Below, in pieces: positions 45,315 through 53,509 of a DNA stretch of 64,000 nt (its first letter is position 1; each line of letters starts with the position of its first letter). The notes beneath the pieces are model-generated. The model did not search any database, was not told the DNA's origin, and saw only the letters and a list, made by a program, of their open reading frames with translations. The stretch is from NCBI GenBank assembly GCA_016713665.1, contig JADJOR010000013.1:1-64000 (forward strand). The letters run 5' to 3'. The stretch comes from Deltaproteobacteria bacterium. Lineage in GTDB: Bacteria; Myxococcota_A; UBA9160; UBA4427. The position numbers and the translations under genes are program-made.

Positions 45315-46909
45315 CGGTCGCCTCCGGCGGCGACGTCGAGGGGACCGCGGGTCGCGACGTGGAATTGCAGACCGGCGGCGGGATCCTTCGTCCGCTCGAT
45401 CGCGAGGGTGCCGAACTTGCGGCCGGCGAAGGCGGGCTCGTCGCGCAGGCCGCGAAGCAGCTTCGGAACGTCCTCGGCTTCGAGCGTCCGGCCGGTCAGG
45501 GAGAGCGCCTCACCGCTCTCGCTGAGCTCGATCCGCTCGAGCCAGACGCCGTCGAGATCCTGGCGGGCGAGGCCGACGAGGAGGCTCGAGAAGCTCGAGG
45601 CGGTTCCCGGTCGTTGCTGACCGAGATCCCGCAGCAGGGCGAGGCGCGCATCGCGATGGGCGCGGAGCGCGGTCGGGTCGGCGGGGGCTGCGTTCGCGAG
45701 CCCCGCCTGTTCGGCCTCCGCAGCGGCGCTCGCCAGCGTCTGCTCGAGCTCGCGCTCCTCGACGATCATCGCGCCGAGGGCCTGGCGATCGCCATAGAGC
45801 CGGAAGCCTTCATAGGCGCAGTAGGCGACGACCAGGAGGCCGAGCACGGCGGCCGCCTGCAGCACGCGACCGAGGCCGAAGGTGCCTTCCCGAGCCCGGA
45901 GCCGGGCGGGCACGAGCGCGCGGCCGAGCGCCAGATCGCCGGCGACGGCGGCACCGGCGGCGAGGGAGAGGCCGGCGTGGGATCGCGTCGGAGGCGGGGT
46001 CTCGAAGTCGAAAGCCCGCTCGAGAGCGTAGGCCTCGACACGCAACGGGCGAAGCATCTCGCCGAGCGCCGGGGCGAGGGGGCTCAAGTCGACCGAGCCG
46101 GGCAACAGGGTCAGGCGCGTGGCCGGTGCCCGGCCATATTCGCTCTCGTAGTAGTCGAGGGATCGCTGGACGTCGAGCAGCAGCGGCTCGAGGGCGGAGA
46201 CGAGTTCGGCCTCGCCGGGCCCCGCCGAGCTCAACGCCCGCTCCGCGGCCTCGTCCATCGCTGCCGCGTCGACCCGGAGATGCCGCGCGAGAACGAGGCG
46301 GCGCTCGGTCGCCAGGGTCAGGACGCTCGACTTCGCGTCGATGCGGACCATCGCCCCGCCGACGACCTCTTCCGGGAGGCTCGCCTCGAGGGCGAGCATC
46401 GCGGTCTCCATGACCTCGAAGCCGCCACAGACGAGCCCGGTCTGATCGAGGGCGCGGGCCATCGCGGTGACGGTCTCGTCGCGGGTCGCGACGACGAACA
46501 TGTGGGGTGTGCGCGCGCGACCCTTCTGATCCGGAATCGTGAGCACCCCGATCGCCGCCGTCTCCACGTCCATCTCGACGAGGTCGCGGATCAGCCAGCG
46601 GGTCGCGTCGGCGAGCTCCGCCTCGGGGACGTTGGTCGGTCGCTCGACGAGCTTGAGCTCGTAGTCGCCGGGGGCGAGGGTCACGCGGGCGGTGGCGCCG
46701 CGCAGGCCATGGGTCTCGACGAAGCGGTGAAGGGCCTGCTCGAGTCCGCCGGCCTCGTTCGTCGCGAAGGACTCCCAGGCCAGGACGCTCGGCGGGCCCT
46801 CGGCCCCGGCCGGCGAGAGGGCGAGAATCGTCGCCTCGCCGCCTTCGAGCGCGATGCCGACGCGGATCGAGTCCGCGCGTCGCCGGCGAAGCGATCTCAA
46901 TCCGAGCAC
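45311..46909 (-). CDS. mshI: MshI-like pilus assembly protein (PilM-type domain fused to PilN-type domain)
   Basis: 532 residues from GTG 46909, which has GAAGGAGG at 7 nt; the longer frame upstream has no family match. Residues about 15-310 have the actin-like PilM layout (RVGIALEGGEATILAL, RVTLAPGDYELKLVERP, GGFEVMETAMLALEASL). A transmembrane helix (about 348-368, VLQAAAVLGLLVVAYCAYEG) is followed by a PilN-like coiled coil and a small alpha/beta domain (DGVWLERIELSESGEALSLT). This is the first gene of the MSHA operon; no mshH precedes it. Confidence 0.87.
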   Translation of the reverse strand: MLGLRSLRRRRADSIRVGIALEGGEATILALSPAGAEGPPSVLAWESFATNEAGGLEQALHRFVETHGLRGATARVTLAPGDYELKLVERPTNVPEAELADATRWLIRDLVEMDVETAAIGVLTIPDQKGRARTPHMFVVATRDETVTAMARALDQTGLVCGGFEVMETAMLALEASLPEEVVGGAMVRIDAKSSVLTLATERRLVLARHLRVDAAAMDEAAERALSSAGPGEAELVSALEPLLLDVQRSLDYYESEYGRAPATRLTLLPGSVDLSPLAPALGEMLRPLRVEAYALERAFDFETPPPTRSHAGLSLAAGAAVAGDLALGRALVPARLRAREGTFGLGRVLQAAAVLGLLVVAYCAYEGFRLYGDRQALGAMIVEERELEQTLASAAAEAEQAGLANAAPADPTALRAHRDARLALLRDLGQQRPGTASSFSSLLVGLARQDLDGVWLERIELSESGEALSLTGRTLEAEDVPKLLRGLRDEPAFAGRKFGTLAIERTKDPAAGLQFHVATRGPLDVAAGGDR

Positions 46910-47339
46910 GGATCGCCTCCTTCGCCCGGAAGCGGACTGTTGCGCTGACTCAAGGCTCCGATCCTCTCGAGAAGGCTTGCGCCACGGCGGGCGCGGGGCG
47001 GCCCGTGCCGAGCTGCGCGTTGCCGTGGGGCTCGATGCTTCTCGTGTTAACGGAAGCTGCGCGTGAAAGTTGAGACGACGTGCAGGGGCTGCGGCCGACT
47101 TGCCGGAATCGACCCGGCCGCGGGGGGCCGCGAGCGGAGTCCCCCGAATCGTCGGACTCCTCGCCCGCCCGCCGATCATTCGCCCCCTGGGGTGAACGGC
47201 CGGGCTGCCGATCGAAATCTTCGGGAAACCCGGACTCAGTCCTTGAAAATGGTTTTCAATTTCGTTTCTATGCGCACCGCGGACGATCGAGGTCCGCCTG
47301 CGCTCCACGATGGGCGCAGGTGTGCAGGAGGATTCACGC
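46910..47339. other. 430-nt divergent control region between the MSHA operon and the porin operon
   Basis: No gene is seen. The right part holds an AT-rich island with the Fur-like palindrome at 47243-47259. For mshI, reading leftwards, no convincing -35/-10 pair was found; only a weak TTGAGT-type hexamer near 46952. The mshI ribosome site lies at 46915-46922. Confidence 0.5.
47243..47271 (+). promoter_or_regulatory. Fur-box-like palindrome overlapping a sigma-70-type promoter
   Basis: TTGAAAAtggTTTTCAA (47243-47259) is a perfect 7-3-7 inverted repeat. Shifted by one base it reads TGAAAAT-G-GTTTTCA, close to the 7-1-7 Fur-box form. The first six bases can serve as a -35 (TTGAAA), with a weak -10 (TTCTAT, 47266-47271) 17 nt later, so a bound repressor would block the promoter. 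It is 81 nt before the porin start. Such an AT-rich island is striking in this GC-rich sequence. Confidence 0.5.
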
Positions 47340-48743
47340 GTGCTGAAGTGCAATCGGGGTCGGGTCGCTGCGTTGATCGCGGTGGGGTGCTGGATGGGCG
47401 TCGCGCCGACTGCGCGCGCCGAAGGGGAGGCGCCGAAGGCCGAGGCGACCGCCGAGTCGCAGGCGACGCCGGCCGCCGCCGTCGATCCTGCCGCCCCCGC
47501 CGCCCCGCCGGCGAGCGACACCGCGCGGATCGACGACCTCGAGGAGAAGGTCGACATCCTCGCGGAGGAGATCGGTCGCCTCGAGTCGGTCTTTGCGGTC
47601 CCCGAGGAGCTGGCGCTCGTCTCCTACCACGGCCTCGGTCCCGCGGCCTCGAAGGTCTACAAGAAGGACGGGGGTCTCTCGATCGGCGGCTACGGCGAGA
47701 ACCGCATCCGCACCTTCCACAACACCGGCGACGACGACCGCGACAACGTCTACGACCAGCTGCGTGCCGTGCTCTATGTCGGTTACAAGTTCAACGAGAA
47801 CTGGGTGCTCAACTCGGAGATCGAGTACGAGCACGGCGGCAACGAAGTCGCCGTCGAGTTCCTGACGGTCGACTATCTCTGGCTCGACGAGCTCAATTTC
47901 CGCGCCGGCAACCTGCTCGTGCCGATGGGCTTCGTCAACGAGATCCACGAGCCGAACTTCTTCTTCGGCGCCGAGCGGCCCGAGGTCGAGCGGACGATCC
48001 TGCCCTCGACCTGGCACGAGAACGGCGCGGGCATCTGGGGGACGATCGCGGGTCGCATCGAATACCGCGCCTATGCGATCAACGGCTTCGACGGTCAGAG
48101 CTTCACGTCGAGCGGGCTGCGGGGCGGTCGACAGGGTGGGGCCGAGGCGATCGCGAACGACTTCGCCTTCGTCGGTCGCGTCGACGTCGACGTCGTCACG
48201 GGTCTGATGATCGGCGGCTCCGTCTACACCGGCCAGTCCGGCCAGGAGCAGACCTCCGACGCGAGCGGGACCGAGCGCGACGTCCCCGACGCGCAGACCA
48301 CGATCTACGAGCTCCACGCCCAGTACAAGGGCTACGGCGCGAGCCTGCGCGCGCTCTGGACCGAGGCCTTCGTCGACGAGGCGGGCCGTCTGTCGCGCGT
48401 CCTCGACCTGGGCGCGACCTCCGCGATCGCCCAGCAGATGCGCGGCTGGTATCTCGAGGCGGCGTACAACGTCATGCCGCTCTTTTTCGAGGCCCCGCGC
48501 ATGAGCCTCGAGCCCTACTTCCGGTTCGAGCGCTACGACACCCAGCGTGAGGTCTCGGACCTCGGCTTCGACCGCGACCGGACCAAAGACGTCGATCTGT
48601 ACGTCGCGGGCATCCAGTTCAAACCGATCCCGCAGATCGTCTTCAAGCTCGACTTCCGCCACTTCGACCTGGCCCGCACGACGGCGGCGGGCTCTCGCGA
48701 CCGAGCCGATGAGGTTCAGGGGCTGGTGGGCTACGTGTTCTAG
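47340..48743 (+). CDS. Outer-membrane porin (OprO/OprP-like) with coiled-coil N-terminus
   Basis: 467 residues from GTG 47340, behind AGGAGGA at 7 nt. A signal peptide (RVAALIAVGCWMGVAPTARA) leads to an Ala/Pro segment and a coiled coil (RIDDLEEKVDILAEEIGRLE) like those that tether porins to peptidoglycan. Barrel strands then run to a C-terminal EVQGLVGYVF ending in Phe. Motifs such as GYGENRIRTF and YKFNENWVLNSEIEYEH fit phosphate-selective/OprO-type porins. It is the first gene of a four-gene operon with the FMN-binding protein, a membrane protein and ApbE. With a Fur-box-like operator upstream, its substrate may be an iron or other metal complex; that is inference. Confidence 0.85.
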   Translation: MLKCNRGRVAALIAVGCWMGVAPTARAEGEAPKAEATAESQATPAAAVDPAAPAAPPASDTARIDDLEEKVDILAEEIGRLESVFAVPEELALVSYHGLGPAASKVYKKDGGLSIGGYGENRIRTFHNTGDDDRDNVYDQLRAVLYVGYKFNENWVLNSEIEYEHGGNEVAVEFLTVDYLWLDELNFRAGNLLVPMGFVNEIHEPNFFFGAERPEVERTILPSTWHENGAGIWGTIAGRIEYRAYAINGFDGQSFTSSGLRGGRQGGAEAIANDFAFVGRVDVDVVTGLMIGGSVYTGQSGQEQTSDASGTERDVPDAQTTIYELHAQYKGYGASLRALWTEAFVDEAGRLSRVLDLGATSAIAQQMRGWYLEAAYNVMPLFFEAPRMSLEPYFRFERYDTQREVSDLGFDRDRTKDVDLYVAGIQFKPIPQIVFKLDFRHFDLARTTAAGSRDRADEVQGLVGYVF

Positions 48744-48774
48744 CCTTCCGTGCTCCGGGGAGATCGAATCGCGC

Positions 48775-49434
48775 ATGGGCTCGACGGGTTCGCAGGGATC
48801 GCATTCGGGCTCGAGCTCGCCGCGTCGCGAGGGTCGGCGGCTCGTGGGACGCGCTTCGGCGAGCCGTGCGGTCCTCGTCCTGCTGCTCCTGGGTGGTCTG
48901 CTCGCGACGTTCTCGGTCGCGGCGCCCGCCGCGCGGGCGAAGGTCTTCGCGAGCCAGAAGCAGGCCCTGGCCGAGGCCTTCCCCGATGCGACCCGGATCG
49001 AACGCAAGACCTTCGTGCTGCGCCGCGAGCAATCCGCCCGGATCGGCGAGCTCCTCGGCGTCCGCGCCGACGCCAAGGTCGTGGTGATCCACGTCGCCTA
49101 CCAGGGCGAGACGGTCGTCGGCTTCGCGGAGATCGCGGTCCACAAGGTGAGGACCCAGCCCGAGGCGCTGCTGCTCGTGCTCTCGCCGCAGGGTCGGGTC
49201 CGCAGCGTGCGGATCATCGCCTTCCACGAGCCCCTCGACTACATGCCGACCGATCGCTGGTACGCCCAGTTCGTCGGGAAGGGCAAGGGGGACGGGCTCG
49301 GCCTCGATCGCGAGATCCATGGCGTCGTCGGGGCGACTCTCTCCGCGCAGGCCGCCGTGGACGCCGTCCGCCGCATCCTCGCCTACTGGGAGGTCCTGCT
49401 GCTCCCCGCTTACGGACCCGGCGAGGCGCCCTAG
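48775..49434 (+). CDS. Exported FMN-binding domain protein
   Basis: 219 residues from ATG 48775. A twin-basic leader and hydrophobic segment (RAVLVLLLLGGLLATFSVAA) export or anchor it. The mature part is an FMN-binding domain like that of NqrC and RnfG: KVVVIHVAYQGETVVGFAEI, then VRSVRIIAFHEPLDYMPTDR, and the flavinylation motif HGVVGATLSAQAAVDAVRRI, where the Thr of GATLS is the expected covalent FMN site. ApbE, encoded two genes later, would attach the flavin. It therefore acts as a one-electron carrier in the periplasm. It sits 31 nt after the porin. Confidence 0.85.
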   Translation: MGSTGSQGSHSGSSSPRREGRRLVGRASASRAVLVLLLLGGLLATFSVAAPAARAKVFASQKQALAEAFPDATRIERKTFVLRREQSARIGELLGVRADAKVVVIHVAYQGETVVGFAEIAVHKVRTQPEALLLVLSPQGRVRSVRIIAFHEPLDYMPTDRWYAQFVGKGKGDGLGLDREIHGVVGATLSAQAAVDAVRRILAYWEVLLLPAYGPGEAP

Positions 49435-49489
49435 ACTCCCGACGCGACCGGCCGCTCGGCCGGCCGCGCGGCTCCGTGGTCGTCCCGCA

Positions 49490-50065
49490 ATGCGCCGGAC
49501 CGGCCTGGCGCCCCCGCTTCAGGACACCGCATTGCGATTCACCGTCACGGGCGAGTGGGACCACAACCGGCTGCTCCAGGTCGTCGTCGTCCTCTACTGC
49601 TTCTTCGTCGTGCTGCTCTGGCTGACGAACTGGATGCTCTACTTCGACGAGATGGATTTCACGACCGCCTCGGTCGTTGAGCACTACCTCGGCAACGAGG
49701 AGGAGTTCCGATCGCCGCGCAGCTATCGCGGCATGCTCGAGCTCGCTCATTTCCATCTCTTCGCGATGGGGATGCTGATGATGGTCCTGACCCATCTCGC
49801 GCTGTTCGTGCCCGTCGCGCCGAAGTGGAAGATCGCCCTGATCGTCGTGCCCTTCGTGTCGGCGCTCGCCTCCGAAGGGGCCGGCTGGCTCGTCCGCTTC
49901 GCCGGAGCGGGTTATGCGTGGACGAAGATCGCGGGGATCCTGATGCTGCAGGGGAGCCTCGCCGCGCTGGTCGCGATCGCGCTCTGGTCCGTCTTCGCGG
50001 GGAAGCAGGCGGCCAACTACACCGGCACCGGCGACGAGGCCCTCGACGGGGAGCAATGGGATTGA
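49490..50065 (+). CDS. Unrecognised four-helix membrane protein with His-rich helix 2
   Basis: 191 residues from ATG 49490. Four hydrophobic helices are clear, at about 28-51, 83-107, 111-133 and 140-162. Helix 2 (LELAHFHLFAMGMLMMVLTH) carries His87, His89 and His102, and an additional His65 lies in the loop before it, so a bis-His b-haem or metal site is possible. The helix 1-2 loop is acidic and probably extracytoplasmic. The gene sits between the FMN-binding protein and ApbE genes and overlaps apbE by 10 nt. An attractive guess is a quinol-to-flavin electron-transfer subunit. No family was recognised with confidence, and the fold alone does not prove haem binding. Confidence 0.75.
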   Translation: MRRTGLAPPLQDTALRFTVTGEWDHNRLLQVVVVLYCFFVVLLWLTNWMLYFDEMDFTTASVVEHYLGNEEEFRSPRSYRGMLELAHFHLFAMGMLMMVLTHLALFVPVAPKWKIALIVVPFVSALASEGAGWLVRFAGAGYAWTKIAGILMLQGSLAALVAIALWSVFAGKQAANYTGTGDEALDGEQWD

Positions 50066-51204
50066 GCCGCGGCGCGCGCCTCGCCGGCTCGACGATGGGA
50101 AGCGCGCGCGCGCAGCTCCTGGTCCAGCGCATGGTCCTGCTCGTCGGCCTCGCCGCCTTCGGCTGTACGAAGGGGGCAGGCCAGCCCGCAGCGAAAGACG
50201 CGCGCGTCCCGCTCTCCGACGGCTGGCTCGCGATGGGGACCTTCTTCGAGGCGGATCTGCGGGTCCGGGAGAGCGAGCTCCCGATCGCGAAGACCTGGCT
50301 CGACTGGGCGCGCGTCGAGCTCGTGCGCCTCGAGGCGGTCTACTCGCGCCACGATGCGGCTTCGCAGCTCTCGAGCCTGAATCGCGCCCTCGCCCGGACC
50401 GAAGCCATGGGCGAGGGGACGGCGGTCGCGCCGGCCCTCGAATCCGTGCTCGCGGAGTCGGTCGGTCTCTGGGAGGCGACGGGCGGCGCCTTCGACGTCA
50501 CGGTCGGCCCCCTCGTCGAAGTCTGGCGCCGCGCGGCCGAGCGCGACTCGTGGCCCACGCTCGAGGCGCTTCGCAAGGCGAAGGGCCGGGTCGGGAGCGA
50601 TCGGCTGCGGCTCGCCGGCGGTGGTCGACTCGACGTGACGGCGAGCCGGGTTCGAATCGACCTCGACGCGATCTCGAAGGGCGCGGCCCTCGACGTCCTC
50701 GCTGCGGCCTTCGAGCGCGCGTTGCCGGAGGCGGCGGCGCTGCTCTCCCTGGGGCAGAGCAGCACGCGGGCGATCGGGGATCCCGACGGCGGGGGCTGGG
50801 TCGTGGCGGTCCGCTCGAGTCATCCCGACGGCGGCGAGCTCGCGACGCTCCGGCTGCGGGATCGGGCGGTCTCGGTCAGCTCGAGCCTCGGCAGCACGAG
50901 CGAGATCGCGGGGCAGACGGTGTCCCACATCATCGATCCGCGGACGGGCTCGACCGTCGACGGGACCGTCGAGGCGGTCGTGATCGGCGACAGCGCCCTG
51001 CGCGCCGACGGCTGGAGCACCGGGCTGCTCGTGCTCGGGGCACAGCGCTCGTCCATAAGGCTGGTCGAGAAGGCCGGCTTCGAGGCGTACGTCTTCGATT
51101 CGTCGGGTCGGACGGTGAGCAGCGCGGGCTGGGAGACCTTCCTCGCGGCGAGCGAGCCCGGCGCGGGCGAAGGCGACGCGACGCGCGAGGCGCGGGCGAG
51201 ATAG
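50056..51204 (+). CDS. apbE: FAD:protein FMN transferase (ApbE), first copy
   Basis: 382 residues from ATG 50056. The lipoprotein signal (LVGLAAFGC) places it in the periplasm. ApbE motifs are LAMGTFFEADLRV, YSRHDAASQLSSLN, GGAFDVTVGPLVEVWR, VRIDLDAISKGAALDV, and VSHIIDPRTGSTVDG. It uses FAD to attach FMN through a phosphoester to Thr in (S/D)GATxS/T motifs. The obvious client is the FMN-binding protein two genes upstream. The copy at 52.3-53.4 kb is only distantly similar and belongs to the nqr operon. Confidence 0.92.
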   Translation: MGLSRGARLAGSTMGSARAQLLVQRMVLLVGLAAFGCTKGAGQPAAKDARVPLSDGWLAMGTFFEADLRVRESELPIAKTWLDWARVELVRLEAVYSRHDAASQLSSLNRALARTEAMGEGTAVAPALESVLAESVGLWEATGGAFDVTVGPLVEVWRRAAERDSWPTLEALRKAKGRVGSDRLRLAGGGRLDVTASRVRIDLDAISKGAALDVLAAAFERALPEAAALLSLGQSSTRAIGDPDGGGWVVAVRSSHPDGGELATLRLRDRAVSVSSSLGSTSEIAGQTVSHIIDPRTGSTVDGTVEAVVIGDSALRADGWSTGLLVLGAQRSSIRLVEKAGFEAYVFDSSGRTVSSAGWETFLAASEPGAGEGDATREARAR

Positions 51205-51217
51205 ACGCTAGTCGGCG

Positions 51218-51388
51218 CTAGTCGGCGTGGTGCTCCGCGGCGAGGGCGCAATCACGCCGCGCCTCTTCGCTGCAGGGGCACTCCCGCCCGCAGGATCCCT
51301 TCAGGCGGCGCCCCGAGAGCATGACTCCGATCGCCATCGCCGCCATCACGAGCCCGAGCACCACGATCGTCGCGAGGATGGTCTGCAT
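51218..51388 (-). CDS. nqrM: Na+-NQR maturation protein NqrM
   Basis: 56 residues, too short for most gene callers, with GGAGGT before ATG 51388. One helix (QTILATIVVLGLVMAAMAIG) is followed by GRRLKGSCGRECPC and a final Cys near DCAL, so four Cys lie on the far side, as in NqrM (DUF539). NqrM delivers iron to the NqrD/NqrE cysteine site. It is the last gene of the nqr cluster here, separated from nqrF by apbE, dgkA and a small membrane protein. Confidence 0.88.
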   Translation of the reverse strand: MQTILATIVVLGLVMAAMAIGVMLSGRRLKGSCGRECPCSEEARRDCALAAEHHAD

Positions 51389-51501
51389 GCGACCTCCGGG
51401 TGGGCGCTCGCTCCCGAGGCTAGCCCGTGACCCGCCGAGCCGCCCACGTCGATGCGCCCGGCGTCCGACTCGCTGCCCGACCGAGCACCCGCCCCACCGA
51501 C

Positions 51502-51879
51502 TCACCGCCCGCCGCGCGTGCGCGAAGCCGCCAGCGACGCGATCGCGACGGAGAAGAGCTCGACGGCGATCTTGTCGATCGCGAACGGGGCGCCGTGAAG
51601 CGCCCAGGCGGCGACGCGGAAGGCGGCCGCTCCGCCCACGAAGAGCGCGGCCGCCGCGAACCACTGCCGTTCGAGGCGGATCGCGCCGAGCAGGTAGCAG
51701 GCCGAGACCCCGAGGAAGAAGGCGCCGGTATCTCCGATCTGCGTGCTGCGCGCGGCGCCGCGCAGGAGCGGCAGGTCGAGGACGGCGGCGGCCCCGGCGG
51801 GATCGAAGAGCCACTGGAGCGCGATCACGCCGAAGAGCAGGCCCGGCAGGGCCGCGAGGAGGCGAAGCGGGAGGGGCAT
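51502..51879 (-). CDS. Small four-helix membrane protein (DUF4345-like)
   Basis: 125 residues with AAGGAA before ATG 51879. Four helices are predicted: LLAALPGLLFGVIALQWLF, GAFFLGVSACYLLGAI, WFAAAALFVGGAAAFRVAAW, and IAVELFSVAIASLAA. The QIGDTGAFFLG segment resembles DUF4345-type proteins; the match is by eye and weak. Function unknown. Same strand as the nqr operon and 55 nt after dgkA, so probably cotranscribed. Confidence 0.65.
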   Translation of the reverse strand: MPLPLRLLAALPGLLFGVIALQWLFDPAGAAAVLDLPLLRGAARSTQIGDTGAFFLGVSACYLLGAIRLERQWFAAAALFVGGAAAFRVAAWALHGAPFAIDKIAVELFSVAIASLAASRTRGGR

Positions 51880-51934
51880 GGAATTCCTTTCCGGAATGCG
51901 GGGAGGACCGGGTCGAGCCCGGGTCCGTCCCGGG

Positions 51935-52315
51935 TCAGGCGGGGAGCAGGGCTGCGATTCTCGGTCCGAAGACGAGCAGCGCGACCCCGAGCGCCGTGCA
52001 CGCCGCCAACAGGACGGCGCCGGCGGCGACGTCCTTCGCGCGCGCGACGAGCGGATGTCGCCCGGGGGAGGCGACGTCGCAGAGCGCTTCGAAGGCCGTG
52101 TTGAATCCTTCGGCTGCCCAGACGCCACCGATCGCCAGCACGACGGCGAGCCACTCGCTCCGCTCGATTCCGAACGCGAAGCCCGCCGCGACGACGACGA
52201 GCGTCGCGACCGCATGGATCCGCGCGTTGGGCTCGCTGCGCAGCATCGTCGCGATGCCCCGGGCGGCGTAGCCGAAGGACGCGAGGCGCCGGCGCAGCGG
52301 AGATTCGAGCGTCAT
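51935..52315 (-). CDS. dgkA: Diacylglycerol/undecaprenol kinase family protein
   Basis: 126 residues. Three transmembrane helices and the DgkA active-site layout: RSEPNARIHAVATLVVVAAG (cytoplasmic Glu), then EGFNTAFEALCDV, equal to the family ExxNTAxE motif, and HPLVARAKDVAAGAVLLAA. It phosphorylates diacylglycerol or undecaprenol at the inner membrane. It overlaps the preceding apbE by 4 nt, an uncommon place inside an nqr cluster. Confidence 0.9.
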   Translation of the reverse strand: MTLESPLRRRLASFGYAARGIATMLRSEPNARIHAVATLVVVAAGFAFGIERSEWLAVVLAIGGVWAAEGFNTAFEALCDVASPGRHPLVARAKDVAAGAVLLAACTALGVALLVFGPRIAALLPA

Positions 52316-53418
52316 GGTCGTGCGGGCTCCTCCGGCGTGATCGGCTCGGGGTAGAGACCGTTGCGCGCTTCCTCGAAGCCGCCGTCGGCGGTGCGTCGGA
52401 GGGTCATGGCGCCGAGCTTCCACTGCTCCGCGAGGGCCAGGCCCTGCTCCGGTCCGAGCACCATGAGCGCCGTCGCGAAGCCGTCGGCCTGGGTCGCGGT
52501 CGGCGCGACGACCGTCGCCGACGCCATGCCGTTCGCGATCGGGCGGCCGGTGCGCGGGTCGATCGTATGCGAGATGCGCTCGCCGTCTTCGACGTAGAAG
52601 GCGCGGTAGTCGCCCGAGGTCGCGAGGCCCTGATCCGAGAGCTCGACGATCTGACGGATCTTGCGGAGGTCTTCGAAGGGCTCCTCGATGGCGACGCGCC
52701 AGGGCTTGCCGTCGCTGCGGTGGCCCGCGGCGTAGAGCTCGCCGCCGATCTCGACCAGGAAGTCCTCGCGTTCGAGCTCGTAGAGGCCGCCGGCGACGTG
52801 GTCCGCGGCATAGCCCGGGGCGATCGCCGAGAGATCGATCTCGACCTCGGGATCGGCCTTGAGGAGGAAGCCGCCGCGGGTCGGATTGCCGCGGCCGACG
52901 TGGATGATCTCGGCGCCCGTATGGTCGAGATAGTCCTCGATCTCCGCCTCGCTGGGCGGGGCACCGACCTGCGCTCCGTGGCCGAAGCCCCAGCGCGCGA
53001 CGAGCGGTGCGACCGTGATGTCGAAGGCGCCGCCGCTCCATTTGCAGAGCTCGATCGAGAACGCGACGAGCTCGGCCGTCGGGGACGACACGTCGAAGGG
53101 CTCGCTCCCGCGATCGGCGTTGAAGCGCGAGACCTCGCTGTCGGGTCGCCAGGTCGAGAACCAGAGATCGATCTCGGCGAGGCGCGTCTCGATCACGTCC
53201 TGCGCCCGGGCCCGCAGCGCCTCATCGAGGCCCGGGCCCGCGATCCGGACCTCCCAGGTCGTGCCCATCGTGTCGCCGGAGAGGACGAGCTCGTCGACGG
53301 CGGGGCCGGGCGGAGTCGCGAAGAAGAGCCGATGGATCGTGAAGGCCGAGAGCAGGACGAAGGCGATCGCCATCGCCCGCAGCGTCTTGCGATCGAGCTC
53401 GAGTCCGGGCGGGGGCAT
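52312..53418 (-). CDS. apbE: FAD:protein FMN transferase (ApbE), nqr-linked copy
   Basis: 368 residues. An N-terminal anchor (AMAIAFVLLSAFTIHRLFF) and no lipobox. Core motifs: SGDTMGTTWEVRIAG, FSTWRPDSEVSRFNAD, GGAFDITVAPLVARWGFG, EIDLSAIAPGYAADHVA, LVEIGGELYAAGHR, and ISHTIDPRTGRPIANG. It lies 91 nt after nqrF, as in Vibrio, so it should attach FMN to NqrB and NqrC. It differs from the apbE at 50.1-51.2 kb in its anchor and in motif detail. Confidence 0.95.
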   Translation of the reverse strand: MPPPGLELDRKTLRAMAIAFVLLSAFTIHRLFFATPPGPAVDELVLSGDTMGTTWEVRIAGPGLDEALRARAQDVIETRLAEIDLWFSTWRPDSEVSRFNADRGSEPFDVSSPTAELVAFSIELCKWSGGAFDITVAPLVARWGFGHGAQVGAPPSEAEIEDYLDHTGAEIIHVGRGNPTRGGFLLKADPEVEIDLSAIAPGYAADHVAGGLYELEREDFLVEIGGELYAAGHRSDGKPWRVAIEEPFEDLRKIRQIVELSDQGLATSGDYRAFYVEDGERISHTIDPRTGRPIANGMASATVVAPTATQADGFATALMVLGPEQGLALAEQWKLGAMTLRRTADGGFEEARNGLYPEPITPEEPARP

Positions 53419-53509
53419 GACGGGTCGGTCTCCGGCGCACCGCTCGCGCGCCGCCCGATTCTAGTCGGAGCCGACCGGGCCGCACAGGGCGCCGCCCGGT
53501 CGGGTTCGA

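Noticed and set aside
47310..47339. Upstream ATG start for the porin at 47310
   Set aside because: The AGGAGGA site fits GTG 47340, and the residues from 47310 would spoil the signal peptide.
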